DNA of 64,000 bases, taken from positions 124,001-188,000 of the forward strand of contig NZ_JAFCKH010000008.1 of NCBI RefSeq assembly GCF_018130505.1, given 5' to 3'. Both the position numbers and the translations under genes were made by a program. Shown piece by piece: positions 15,876 to 23,895 of the stretch; the stretch's first letter is position 1, and each line of letters opens with the position of its first letter. A model generated the notes under the pieces. That model saw only the letters and a list, made by a program, of their open reading frames with translations. It was not told the origin of the DNA and ran no database searches. This DNA is from Bradyrhizobium tropiciagri. GTDB taxonomy: Bacteria > Pseudomonadota > Alphaproteobacteria > Rhizobiales > Xanthobacteraceae.

Positions 15876-16640
15876 CTACTGCCGGGCGGCGTAGGCGTGC
15901 TCCATGTAGGTGTGCTCGACCGAGCGATCGAGCGAGGCGATCTTCTCGAAGCCGCGCCGCCAGTCCTGCAGATGCCGCCGCGTCCACAGCACGCCGGCCG
16001 CCTTGTCGCGCCGCCTGATCGCATCGAGCAGATGGCGATGCGCCTCGACGAGGCGCGCGCCGCCCTCCGCCACGCCGCCGACGATCATCTCCGTGGTCGG
16101 AAAGAACAGCTGCGCGGCCGGCTCGCGGGCGAGCTGCAGCACGCGGTTCTGCGAGGCCTTGGCCATCAGCACATGGAATTCCGCATCGAGCTCGGCAAGC
16201 GCCGCCGGCTTCTCCACCACCTCGGCGCTGCGCGCGAGATTGTCGGCGAGCTCGCTGATGTTCTCGTTGGTCGCGCGCTCGACCGCGCCCTCGACGCTCG
16301 CCACCTCCAGCGTCATCGACGTCTCGAACAATTCGCGGAACGTCACCTCGTGCAGGATCAGCGCGCGCGACAGGCGGGTGGCGAGCTTGTTGTAGCGCGG
16401 CAGGCAGGCCTGCAGCCGGCGACTGGAGTCGCGGCGGATCAGCCCGCCCTCTTCCAGCACGCGAATGCCTTCGCGCACCGTCGAGCGGTTGACGCCGAAC
16501 TGCTCGACCAGTTGCTGCTCGGTGCCGATCGGCTCGCCCGGCTTGATCCGGCCGTTGATGATCTCGCGTTCGATCGCGTCCGCGACCTTCTGATAGGCTG
16601 GCGCTACATCGATGCGCCGGAACAGCGGCGTAGAGGCCAC
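15876..16640 (-). CDS. GntR-family (FadR/FCD) transcriptional regulator
   Basis: 254 residues from the GTG at 16640 (MASTPLFRRIDVAPAYQKVADAI), which has a GGGAG site; a longer upstream start gives an unlikely leader. The N-terminal winged helix includes LVEQFGVNRSTVREGIRVLEEGGLIRR (~45-72). The C-terminal FCD helical effector domain has the metal-ligand pattern (LDAEFHVLMAKAS, EAHRHLLDAI). It sits between the CoA ligase (same strand) and the divergent binding protein, and likely acts on the two TTGT-N3-ACAA sites in the intervening promoter region. Confidence 0.88.
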   Translation of the reverse strand: MASTPLFRRIDVAPAYQKVADAIEREIINGRIKPGEPIGTEQQLVEQFGVNRSTVREGIRVLEEGGLIRRDSSRRLQACLPRYNKLATRLSRALILHEVTFRELFETSMTLEVASVEGAVERATNENISELADNLARSAEVVEKPAALAELDAEFHVLMAKASQNRVLQLAREPAAQLFFPTTEMIVGGVAEGGARLVEAHRHLLDAIRRRDKAAGVLWTRRHLQDWRRGFEKIASLDRSVEHTYMEHAYAARQ

Positions 16641-16660
16641 CAAAGGCTCCCGATTGTTGA

Positions 16661-16671
16661 TTGTCCGACAA
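16661..16671. promoter_or_regulatory. FadR-type GntR operator, site 1
   Basis: TTGTCCGACAA, an 11-bp near-palindrome that fits the FadR-subfamily pattern t.GT-N3-AC.a. It lies 21 nt before the regulator start. The second site at 16773 is its exact reverse complement. Confidence 0.6.
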
Positions 16672-16772
16672 ACGATAGGCGAAGGCTCTGGAAGCGTCAA
16701 AGGGAGCAAAGTTGGGCCAAATGTCGCGCCCTCGCAGGCCGAAATTGACTCGCTTACCGGTCAAATCTAGCT

Positions 16773-16783
16773 TTGTCGGACAA
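16773..16783. promoter_or_regulatory. FadR-type GntR operator, site 2
   Basis: TTGTCGGACAA, 31 nt before the start of the binding-protein gene and 112 bp from site 1. The pair brackets the divergent promoter region, consistent with one FCD-GntR protein controlling both directions. Confidence 0.6.
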
Positions 16784-16813
16784 ACCGATAAGAACAAACT
16801 GGGGAGGCACATC

Positions 16814-18019
16814 ATGAAATCCACCGTCACCCGTCTGTCCGCCGCCGGGCTCATCGCCGCGGCGCTGGCGGGACCCGCTTTCGCGCAGCAGACGCCGCTC
16901 AAGATCGGCGTGCTGACCGATTTCCAGTCGGTCTATTCCGACATCGGCGGCCAGGGGAATGTCGAGGCCACCAAGATGGCGATCGAGGAGTTCGGCGGCA
17001 CCATGTTCGGCAAGCCGATCGAGGTCGTCACCGCCGATCCGATGAGCAAGGCCGACGTCGCCGCCACCATCACGCGCAAATGGTACGAGGCCGAAGGCGT
17101 CGACATGATCATCGACATGCCGACCTCGGCGACCGCGCTCGCCGGCATGGAGATGTCGAAGCAGTTCGAGAAGATCATGATCGTGACGGATGCGGCGAGC
17201 TCCGACATCACCGGCAAATCCTGCTCGCCCTACACGCTGCACTGGACCTACGACACCTATGCCAACGCCCACACCGTCGGCAGCGCGATCGTCAAGAACG
17301 GCGGCGACACCTGGTTCTTCATCACCGCCGACTATTTGTTCGGCCATTCGATCGAGCGCGACACCGGAGACGTGGTCCGTGCCGCCGGCGGCAAGGTGAT
17401 CGGCAGCGCGCGGCATCCGCTCAACACGCCGGATTTCTCGTCCTTCCTGCTGCAGGCGCAGGCCTCGAAGGCCAAGATCATCGGCATGGCCAATGGCGGC
17501 GGCGACACCATCAACACCATCAAGCAAGCCGCCGAGTTCGGCATCGTCGCGGGCGGCCAGAACCTCGCCGGCATCGTGATGTTCATTTCCGACATCCACA
17601 GCCTCGGGCTGAAGCTCGCCCAGGGCCTGATCATCACCGAGGCCTACTACTGGGATCTCAACGACCGCACCCGCGCCTTCGGCAAGCGGTTCTTCGACCG
17701 CATGAAGCGGATGCCGACGATGAACCAGGCCGCGACCTACAGCGCCACGCTGCACTATCTCAACGCGGTGAAGGCCGCCGGCACCAAGGACACCAAGCCT
17801 GTGCTGGCCAAGATGCGCGAGACCCCGGTCCGCGACGCATTCACCGAGAACGGCGTCGTGCGCGAGGACGGCCGCATGGTGCACTCGATGTTCCTGTTCG
17901 AGGTCAAGAAGCCCGAGGAATCCAAGGCCCCGTGGGATTACTACAAGGTCCTCGCCGAAGTGCCCGGCGACCAGGCCTTCCGGCCGCTGAAGGACGGCGG
18001 CTGCCCGCTGATCAAGTAG
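16814..18019 (+). CDS. ABC transporter substrate-binding protein (branched-chain amino acid/organic acid type)
   Basis: 401 residues from the ATG at 16814, behind GGGGAGG. A signal peptide ends near AFA-QQ (residues ~1-24). The mature part is a LivK-type type-1 periplasmic binding protein (LKIGVLTDFQSVYSDIGGQGNVEATKMAIEEFGG). Proteins of this group bind branched-chain amino acids, amides, urea or aromatic acids. No permease or ATPase gene is nearby, so it must use components encoded elsewhere or act as a sensor. Divergent from the GntR regulator and CoA ligase, with GntR sites in its promoter. Confidence 0.9.
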   Translation: MKSTVTRLSAAGLIAAALAGPAFAQQTPLKIGVLTDFQSVYSDIGGQGNVEATKMAIEEFGGTMFGKPIEVVTADPMSKADVAATITRKWYEAEGVDMIIDMPTSATALAGMEMSKQFEKIMIVTDAASSDITGKSCSPYTLHWTYDTYANAHTVGSAIVKNGGDTWFFITADYLFGHSIERDTGDVVRAAGGKVIGSARHPLNTPDFSSFLLQAQASKAKIIGMANGGGDTINTIKQAAEFGIVAGGQNLAGIVMFISDIHSLGLKLAQGLIITEAYYWDLNDRTRAFGKRFFDRMKRMPTMNQAATYSATLHYLNAVKAAGTKDTKPVLAKMRETPVRDAFTENGVVREDGRMVHSMFLFEVKKPEESKAPWDYYKVLAEVPGDQAFRPLKDGGCPLIK

Positions 18020-18081
18020 CCGGAAATGATCCATGGCCGGGGCTGAGCGCCTCGGCCAACATATTCAAATAATTGGATAAA

Positions 18082-18126
18082 AGCTGGCAGGCGTGGCAGG
18101 GCTCGAACCTGCGCCCCCGGTCTCGG
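18082..18126. repeat. Duplicated 3' end of tRNA-Trp (att-like remnant)
   Basis: 45 nt that match 19794-19839 at 42 of 46 positions in the same orientation. They cover the CCA end, acceptor strand, T arm and part of the anticodon stem of tRNA-Trp plus 3 nt beyond the CCA. Neither the 5' acceptor strand nor a good anticodon arm follows, so this is not a working tRNA. Duplication of a tRNA 3' end is typical of integrative-element attachment sites. Confidence 0.65.
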
Positions 18127-18281
18127 CTCCGCGGGTTGGGTGGCAAACTGGCAGCACCTTTCCACTCGGCGAGCCGCATTGCCCTTTGCCAACAATCCAC
18201 GGCTAAGCTCTTGGCAGATATGGTAGAATTATCGTAAACTAGACAGAAGCTTCGGTTCGCTGCGTTGGTCAGGGATCAGTC

Positions 18282-18725
18282 ATGTGGATCCGGGTTTTGG
18301 CGGTCGGAATTGGCCTGATGGTGATGGGGGCAGTCGCCGCGCTCGGAAGAGATCCGGCGCCGGCACCGATCGTCGAGTATCCGGTGGCGGAGCGCGCGAT
18401 GAAGGGCGACCGGCTTTCGCTCGTTCCTGATCACGCCAATACAGTCGGCAGCAATACAGTCGGCAACGCGGCGAACTCCGCAGCACAGGCCCCGATCGCA
18501 GTGGTAGCGCCGCCGGCTCCGAAAGCGGAAGCGGTCCCAGCGCCTCGTATCATCGCTCGACACCGGCATGAGCCAACCAACCCCAATCTCAGAAAGCGAA
18601 CCCGCCAGGCCAGCCAACAGCGTCAAGCCGTCCCCGACGAAAAACCGATCCGCACCGTCGACTGCAACGGAAACGGGCTGGATAGTCTCTTGCGGTCGAT
18701 GCGGCTAAAGCCGGGCTGTCTGTGA
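18282..18725 (+). CDS. Hypothetical secreted protein
   Basis: 147 residues; no family recognised. An N-terminal hydrophobic stretch (residues ~2-22) looks like a signal peptide or membrane anchor. It is followed by an Ala/Pro-rich disordered region, a basic stretch (RHRHEPTNPNLRKRTRQ), and a C-terminal part with two cysteines. A 15-nt tandem duplication at ~18440-18470 gives the repeated NTVGS/NTVGN. It lies in the segment between tRNA-Trp and its partial copy. Coding is plausible but not proven. Confidence 0.5.
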   Translation: MWIRVLAVGIGLMVMGAVAALGRDPAPAPIVEYPVAERAMKGDRLSLVPDHANTVGSNTVGNAANSAAQAPIAVVAPPAPKAEAVPAPRIIARHRHEPTNPNLRKRTRQASQQRQAVPDEKPIRTVDCNGNGLDSLLRSMRLKPGCL

Positions 18726-18780
18726 ATTGACCCCGAGTCGGAACGACCCCGGCGCATCACCGCCGAGGCCGCCATTCCAC

Positions 18781-18815
18781 GCTCCCGGCGGTGGGGCTGA
18801 GGGGTGGCCGGGAGC
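18781..18815 (+). terminator. Hairpin downstream of 18282-18725
   Basis: GCTCCCGGC and GCCGGGAGC form a 9-bp stem with a 17-nt loop, 55 nt after the stop of the preceding gene. There is no U-run, so its strength as a terminator is uncertain. Confidence 0.35.
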
Positions 18816-18960
18816 AATGGACTAGCTCCGACGAAGCGAGACCGTTCCTAAGCTTCTCTGGTCTCACCTCCCCGTGAACGAAACATCATTCCCGGTTCCT
18901 CGAAACCAGCGCGAAACAGACTGAGCCTAGCCTTTCGTTGGTCCAGAAGAAGCAAAGGCC

Positions 18961-19137
18961 ATGACGAGTTCACTGCAGAATCGCAGAGTACGGCTGGTGG
19001 TGATCGCGAATTTGCTGTTCGTTGCCGCTGTTATGGTTGCGACACTTGTGCCGCGCTCCGTCTCCAGTGTTGCGCTCGGCAGCGAGTGGCAGTGCAGCAA
19101 ATCGGCGTTTGTAACGACATGCCGCCCGATGTCCTGA
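18961..19137 (+). CDS. Small membrane/secreted protein, 58 residues
   Basis: The frame from the ATG at 18961 encodes 58 residues with a basic N-terminus (SLQNRRVRL) and a single hydrophobic segment (~11-29, VVIANLLFVAAVMVATLV). After it comes a short tail with two cysteines (WQCSKSAFVTTCRPMS), which could form a disulphide outside the cytoplasm. A strong intrinsic terminator 76 nt downstream supports a real transcription unit. No family is recognised; the ribosome site is weak. Confidence 0.55.
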   Translation: MTSSLQNRRVRLVVIANLLFVAAVMVATLVPRSVSSVALGSEWQCSKSAFVTTCRPMS

Positions 19138-19212
19138 CGATGAGGGCTCGTGGCATCGACTGTGCAATTTAGTTAAGGCTGGGAATTTCAGGTGTCCCAG
19201 TTCAGAAGAAAC

Positions 19213-19254
19213 CGCCGCCGGGCGTGTATTTGTGAGACCGGCGGCGTATTTTTT
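19213..19254 (+). terminator. Intrinsic terminator
   Basis: CGCCGCCGG and CCGGCGGCG form a perfect 9-bp GC stem around a 16-nt loop, followed by TATTTTTT. This is a textbook Rho-independent terminator on the plus strand, ending the unit that contains the 58-residue ORF. Confidence 0.82.
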
Positions 19255-19362
19255 GGGACCTCAGGCCACGAACGAGCCACTCAGCGCCGCTGGCCACTCA
19301 TCCTGCGTTCACACTGAACTTCCTACTGTGTGCGACGCTTCGGAACGCCACAGGAGGAAATC

Positions 19363-19629
19363 ATGAAGCTTGGATTTGCACTTATCGGACTTGCCGCGCT
19401 CGCTGCCGCCGGAAGCGCTTCGGCGATGCCGATCGCCCCGCTCTCTCCCGCGTCAAACGTCGAGAACGCCGCCGTCGTATGCGGGCCGAACGGCTGTGTC
19501 CGCACTGCGCCCGTCTACCGCGGGTACCGATACGGTTACGGCTATCGTGGCGGTTACGCCTATCGTGGCGGCTACGGTGTCCGTCGCTATGGTTACGGCT
19601 ATCACCGTGGTGGTTACCGCCGCTGGTGA
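19363..19629 (+). CDS. Gly/Tyr/Arg-rich small secreted protein
   Basis: 88 residues from the ATG at 19363, preceded by AGGAGG. A clear signal peptide (MKLGFALIGLAALAAAGSASA) is followed by a short segment with two cysteines (VVCGPNGCVR). The tail is made of tandem GY-rich repeats (YRGYRYGYGYRGGYAYRGGYGVRRYGYGY). Proteins of this make-up are common in Bradyrhizobium, function unknown; a cell-surface or periplasmic role is inferred. A hairpin follows the gene. Confidence 0.78.
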   Translation: MKLGFALIGLAALAAAGSASAMPIAPLSPASNVENAAVVCGPNGCVRTAPVYRGYRYGYGYRGGYAYRGGYGVRRYGYGYHRGGYRRW

Positions 19630-19647
19630 TTTCACGCGAAGGCAAGA

Positions 19648-19671
19648 GCCCGCCGGGATGAGCCGGCGGGC
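19648..19671 (+). terminator. Hairpin downstream of the GY-rich gene
   Basis: GCCCGCCGG-GATGAG-CCGGCGGGC, a 9-bp stem 19 nt after the stop codon. Only a weak U content follows, so termination may be partial. Confidence 0.5.
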
Positions 19672-19796
19672 GGTATGTTCGCGAACCCTCGCGGCGGCGC
19701 TTGGCCGGATTTTGCTGCCGTGAGCCGCGCGGGTCCAAGTTGGGTCTGCGTTCGGAATTCGTTTCGGAAAATTGTCAGCTAAGTAATTGATTTAGC

Positions 19797-19872
19797 TGGC
19801 AGGAGTGGCAGGGCTCGAACCTGCGACCCCCGGTTTTGGAGACCGGTGCTCTACCAATTGAGCTACACTCCT
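19797..19872 (-). tRNA. trnW: tRNA-Trp (anticodon CCA)
   Basis: 76 nt including an encoded 3' CCA. On the minus strand the acceptor arm is AGGAGTG/CACTCCT, the D arm is AGCTCAATTGGTAGAGC, the anticodon loop CTCCAAA carries CCA, and the T arm is GCAGG-TTCGAGC-CCTGC. In related genomes tRNA-Trp is often directly upstream of secE; here ~5.9 kb separates them. Part of its 3' half is duplicated at 18082-18126. Confidence 0.97.
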
Positions 19873-19963
19873 GCAGGGAACCCGCGTCGCCGCCGGTTCG
19901 CGCCGTTTCAAGCATAAGCCATGCCCCGAATGCAAGGGCGAAGCGAATGCGGCGCGGCCTCCG

Positions 19964-20584
19964 CTAGACTTTGTTGTTGAGCAGCCAGAGGCGGTAGGTT
20001 TCGCCGTAACGCACGGCCACCTTGTCGGCCGGGCTCTGCTTGTCGGAATCGTCGATCGCCGCCTGCACGATCGCGCCCGCGATACCCTGGCCCGTATACA
20101 GAAATGCCGTCAGGTTCGGATAGGCGATGATGACGGCGCCGGTTCGTGCATCGACCAGGGTCGCATCCGCGGTCATGCCGCGGTGGCCACCGATCACGAC
20201 GCGCTGCACCGCCGACGGCAGCGAGAAGCTCCTGACCACGATGTCGAGCCGCACCGGCCGGTTGCCCGCGAGCTGGCCGGCCATCGCCAACTCGACGCCG
20301 GACTTGATTCGCGGCGCCAACAGGCTCTGCACATAGGCCTTCGCCTCCGGCGTATTGGCCGCCGCCGTGATCTGATCGTCGCTGATCGTCTTCGCGTTCG
20401 CGTAGGCGCGGATTCCTTCTTCCCACACGACTTGCGCGTCCGGCGCGAAGCTGACGGCGACCGCCGTCAGCTTCATATTGGCGAGATCATTTTGCGACAG
20501 CGAATTTTCTACAGTCACGCAGCCCGCAAGCACGAGCATTGCGCCTAGCGCGACAACGCGCGCCAGCCCCGACAACAGCCCCAA
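19964..20584 (-). CDS. Putative lipoprotein
   Basis: 206 residues. A lipobox VLAGC sits at residues 18-22, so the mature protein would be lipid-anchored in the cell envelope. The remainder has no catalytic motif I recognise. Segments such as VRLDIVVRSFSLPSAVQRVVIGGHRGMTADATLVDARTGAVI recall small outer-membrane-associated lipoproteins of unknown function. Single gene upstream of tRNA-Trp on the same strand. Confidence 0.75.
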   Translation of the reverse strand: MGLLSGLARVVALGAMLVLAGCVTVENSLSQNDLANMKLTAVAVSFAPDAQVVWEEGIRAYANAKTISDDQITAAANTPEAKAYVQSLLAPRIKSGVELAMAGQLAGNRPVRLDIVVRSFSLPSAVQRVVIGGHRGMTADATLVDARTGAVIIAYPNLTAFLYTGQGIAGAIVQAAIDDSDKQSPADKVAVRYGETYRLWLLNNKV

Positions 20585-20798
20585 TGAAACCCCCGTGCCC
20601 CCGATGAATCAGCCCGCCTGCAGCAATAGGAGGTCATCGCGGCTGCTGTCTACCTTTAATTGTATCGCGGCGCGATGGACCCCGCGGATGGCCCCTGCGA
20701 TGCGCGGGGTGCTGCATGCGCCGGGGCACCTGTTCACGGCGCGGCTTGTGCGCGACACTGCTGATCAGCGACCAACAACAAGAGCCCAGGGAGAGACC

Positions 20799-22022
20799 AT
20801 GAACGTTCACACCGCCGCCAAGCCCGCTGCCGGCTCGAAAACGCCATCCCTGCCGGAAGCCAAGCCGGAGGCGATCGGATTGTCGCGCACGCGGCTGCAG
20901 GCGCTGTCCGACACCTTCAAGCGCGAGGTCGACAAGGGAACCATGCCCGGCGCGACGGTGCTGGTGGCGCGGCGCGGCCAGATCGGCTGGTTCGATGCGA
21001 TCGGCCGGCAAAGCCCGCTGGCCGGCGCGCCGATGGCGCAAGATTCGATCTTCCGCATCTTCTCGATGACCAAGCCGATCGTCTCGGTCGGCATCATGAT
21101 GCTGCTGGAGGACGGCCACTTCCTGCTCAACGATCCAGTCGCGAAGTTCATCCCGGAATTTTCCGAGACCAAGGTCGGCGTCGAGCGCAACGGCACGCTC
21201 GAGCTGGTGCCGGCGAAGCGGCAGATGACGGTGCAGGACCTGCTACGCCACACCTCGGGCCTGACCTACGACCACACCGGCAACGGCCTGGTGCAGCGGC
21301 TGTACCAGCAGTCGCGGCTGCGCAGCCGCAAGATCACCAATGCCGAGCACGCCACCATGCTCGCCAGCATGCCGCTGATCTGCCAGCCCGGCGCCGAGTG
21401 GAACTACAGCCGTTCCACCGACGTCCTCGGCCGCATCATCGAGGTCGTCAGCGGCCAGACGCTCGGCGGATTCCTGCACGAGCGCATCCTTGCCCCGCTC
21501 GGCATGGCGGAGACCGCCTTCCACACCGGCGAGGAGAACGCCGGCCGCCTCGCCGAGGCGTTCACGACCGATCCGTGGAGCCGCGAAAAGGTGCAGCTGT
21601 TCAACATGCTGGAACGGCCGGCGATGGAATCCGGCGGCGGCGGCCTGGTCTCGACCACCATGGACTATGCGCGTTTCGCCCAGATGCTGCTCAACGGCGG
21701 CACGCTCGACGGCACCAGGATCATCGGCCGCAAGACGCTGGCGTTCATGGCGTCGGACCATCTCGGCGCAGACGTCAGGATTCAGGGGACGCTGGTTTCG
21801 CCCGGCCATAGTTTCGGCCTCGGCTTCGCCGTGCGCACTCAGCAAGGCATCGCGCCGTTCACCGGCTCAGTCGGCCAGTTCTTCTGGAGCGGCATGGCCG
21901 GCACGTTCTTCTGGATCGACCCGAGCGAAGACCTGATCGCGGTCTTCATGATGCAGGGCCCCGGCCAGCGCGAATATACCCGCTCGCTGGTGCGCAACGG
22001 CGTGTATGCGGCGGTGGAGTGA
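20799..22022 (+). CDS. Serine hydrolase, beta-lactamase class C/esterase family
   Basis: 407 residues from the ATG at 20799, behind AGGGAGAG. The SxxK nucleophile motif is FSMTKPIVS (residues ~83-91), and the YxN-type tyrosine lies in EWNYSRSTD. HSFGLGFAV stands where the third KTG/HxG-type motif is expected. No signal peptide is evident, so it is probably cytoplasmic; this argues for an esterase or transesterase (EstB/LovD-like) rather than an antibiotic-degrading beta-lactamase. Confidence 0.85.
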   Translation: MNVHTAAKPAAGSKTPSLPEAKPEAIGLSRTRLQALSDTFKREVDKGTMPGATVLVARRGQIGWFDAIGRQSPLAGAPMAQDSIFRIFSMTKPIVSVGIMMLLEDGHFLLNDPVAKFIPEFSETKVGVERNGTLELVPAKRQMTVQDLLRHTSGLTYDHTGNGLVQRLYQQSRLRSRKITNAEHATMLASMPLICQPGAEWNYSRSTDVLGRIIEVVSGQTLGGFLHERILAPLGMAETAFHTGEENAGRLAEAFTTDPWSREKVQLFNMLERPAMESGGGGLVSTTMDYARFAQMLLNGGTLDGTRIIGRKTLAFMASDHLGADVRIQGTLVSPGHSFGLGFAVRTQQGIAPFTGSVGQFFWSGMAGTFFWIDPSEDLIAVFMMQGPGQREYTRSLVRNGVYAAVE

Positions 22023-22050
22023 TTGGGGTTCCCTCACCCCACATCCAAGC

Positions 22051-22175
22051 TGTCATCGCCCGGCCTGTGCGCAATTGCGCACATGGACCGGGCGATCCAG
22101 TACGCCGCGGCCTATCCGCTCAACCACAACTGCCTCTGGAATACTGGATCACCCGGTCAAGCCGGGTGATGACAG
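22051..22175. repeat. Dispersed palindromic repeat, GTCATCGCCCGG family
   Basis: Outer inverted arms TGTCATCGCCCGG and CCGGGTGATGACA enclose two inner inverted copies of a GATCCAGTA/TACTGGATC block. An inverted copy of the same element lies at 24902-25013 and a partial one at 24737-24782. It is non-coding, between convergent genes. Confidence 0.75.
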
Positions 22176-22212
22176 TTGAGTTTGCGGCGCGGCTCGAGCA
22201 CCCACGCCAGCG

Positions 22213-22980
22213 TCAGCTGATCGTCGCTCCGCCGTCGATCACGATGGTCTGGCCGGTCAGGAAGTCGCCGGCGCGTGAGCCCATCAGCACTGCGGCGCCT
22301 GCGATCTCGTCCGGCACGCCGATGCGCAGCAGCGGCGAGCGCGCGGTGGATGCCTTCAGCGTCTCCGGATTGTCCCACAGCGCCTTGGCGAAATCGGTCT
22401 TGATCAGGCCCGGCGCAATGCAGTTCACGCGGATATTGTGCTTGCCGTATTCGCAGGCGAGGTTGCGCGCGAGTTGCATGTCGGCTGCTTTGGAGATCGC
22501 GTAGGCGCCGAGCACGGTCGAGCCCTTCAGGCCGCCGATCGAGGACACGATGATGATGGAGCCGTCCTTGCGCTCGATCATCTGCGGCACCACCATCGAG
22601 ATCAGCCAGTTGTTGGCGACGATGTTGTTGTCGAGGATCTTGCGGAACTGGTCGTCGGAGATGCCGGCGAGCGGGCCGTAATACGGATTGGACGCCGCGT
22701 TGCAGACCAGCACGTCGATCTTGCCGAACGCGCGGTTGCTCTCGTCGACGAGGTTCTGCAGATTTTCCTTCGACGAGATGTTGGCGGCGATCGCAACCGC
22801 GGTGCCCTTGCCGAACTTGCCGTTGATGTCGGCCGCGACCTGATCGCAGACGTCAGCCTTGCGCGAGGAGATCACCACCTTGGCGCCGTGCTCGGCCATC
22901 CGCTCGGCGATCGCAAGCCCGATGCCGCGCGTCGAGCCGGTGATGACGGCGACCTTTCCCTTCATGTCGAACAAGCTCAT
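22213..22980 (-). CDS. SDR family NAD(P)-dependent oxidoreductase
   Basis: 255 residues, classical short-chain dehydrogenase. Cofactor motif TGSTRGIG (~15-22), the NAASN version of NAG (~96), catalytic Ser in VSSIGG and the YAISK Tyr-Lys pair (~163-167). The C-terminal APGLIKTDF and GQTIVIDGGATIS are family-typical. Closest in feel to DHRS4/FabG-like reductases; substrate unknown. Convergent with the serine hydrolase and separated from it by a repeat element. Confidence 0.88.
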   Translation of the reverse strand: MSLFDMKGKVAVITGSTRGIGLAIAERMAEHGAKVVISSRKADVCDQVAADINGKFGKGTAVAIAANISSKENLQNLVDESNRAFGKIDVLVCNAASNPYYGPLAGISDDQFRKILDNNIVANNWLISMVVPQMIERKDGSIIIVSSIGGLKGSTVLGAYAISKAADMQLARNLACEYGKHNIRVNCIAPGLIKTDFAKALWDNPETLKASTARSPLLRIGVPDEIAGAAVLMGSRAGDFLTGQTIVIDGGATIS

Positions 22981-23051
22981 GTCTCTCTCCCATCTCCAAG
23001 GTGTTGACTTTGTGTCGAGCTAAGCAGCGTCGGAACCTTGCGGCAACAGAA

Positions 23052-23759
23052 TCACGCGAGCTTGCTCGCCGGCCTCGCCTCCGGCCCCGACTGCTGATGC
23101 ATCGCGGCGTGACGCGGATCGGCGATCCAGGGCTGCTGGTTCACCATCGGCAAGCGCCAGGTCGACAGGCCGGGCGCGGCGACATGATCGAGCCGCGTCA
23201 CCGAGACGTTGTCGATGTCGAACGAAAGCCCGCGATCCGGCTGGCCGCCGAGCGCGAGCCCGACCGCGCATTTGATCACGCCACCATGGCCGACGGCGAC
23301 GATATCCCGCCCCGCCTCCACGGCGTTGATCCGCACGATGGTGCGGCAGACGCGGGTGTACAGATCCATGTAACTCTCGCCACCGGGTGCCGGCTCGTTG
23401 ACGTCGGCGAACCACGTGCTGCCGACCGGACGGTTGGCAAGAAACGTGGCGCGGTTCATCCCCTGCCATTGCCCGAGGTGTTGCTCGGCAAAATCGCGCT
23501 CCTGCGTCATGCCGTCAGGCTTCGGGAATCCCGCGGCCCAGATCGCTGCCGCAGTTTGATGCGTGCGCTTGAGATTGCTCGAATACCATACCGCCTTGCG
23601 CGGCAGAATTTTTGCAACCGCCTCGAACACCTCGGTGTCGCCGGTGTCGCATTCGATATCTGCCTGCCCGTAGATGTTGCCGCCGTCGCTGCGCACCGGC
23701 GCGTGGCGAACCCACCACCACCGCGTCACCGTAACCTTTGGCGTGTCTGGATTGGACAT
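23052..23759 (-). CDS. Histidine phosphatase family protein
   Basis: 235 residues. The N-terminal phospho-accepting histidine is in VRHAP (residues ~17-21, a variant of RHG). The expected arginine is in NLKRTHQTA, and the second catalytic histidine in VGHGGVIKC (~157). Branch-1 phosphoglycerate mutase-like fold. A phosphatase acting on a small metabolite is likely, but the substrate cannot be named. It lies 71 nt upstream of the SDR on the same strand and may be its operon partner. Confidence 0.83.
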   Translation of the reverse strand: MSNPDTPKVTVTRWWWVRHAPVRSDGGNIYGQADIECDTGDTEVFEAVAKILPRKAVWYSSNLKRTHQTAAAIWAAGFPKPDGMTQERDFAEQHLGQWQGMNRATFLANRPVGSTWFADVNEPAPGGESYMDLYTRVCRTIVRINAVEAGRDIVAVGHGGVIKCAVGLALGGQPDRGLSFDIDNVSVTRLDHVAAPGLSTWRLPMVNQQPWIADPRHAAMHQQSGPEARPASKLA

Positions 23760-23895
23760 CGGATGAGCCCTTCAATACTGTCCCCCGTCGCTGTACGTCA
23801 CGCCGCACGTCGTCTCAAGTGCTTCGGACGTTTGAAATTCTGTTTGAATTCCGTCGCGCGGCAGGCGCGGCGGAATAGTCACCAGGGAGAAGCTC

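Noticed and set aside
16754-18034. 426-codon minus-strand frame opposite the binding-protein gene
   Set aside because: Shadow; the plus-strand frame has a signal peptide, ribosome site and a clear family match.
18082-18200. A second tRNA gene on the minus strand
   Set aside because: The T arm and CCA end are good, but the 5' acceptor strand does not pair and no proper anticodon arm forms; it is better explained as a partial copy of tRNA-Trp.
20799-22022. Antibiotic-resistance beta-lactamase
   Set aside because: No signal peptide and an esterase-like third motif; family membership alone does not support a resistance role.
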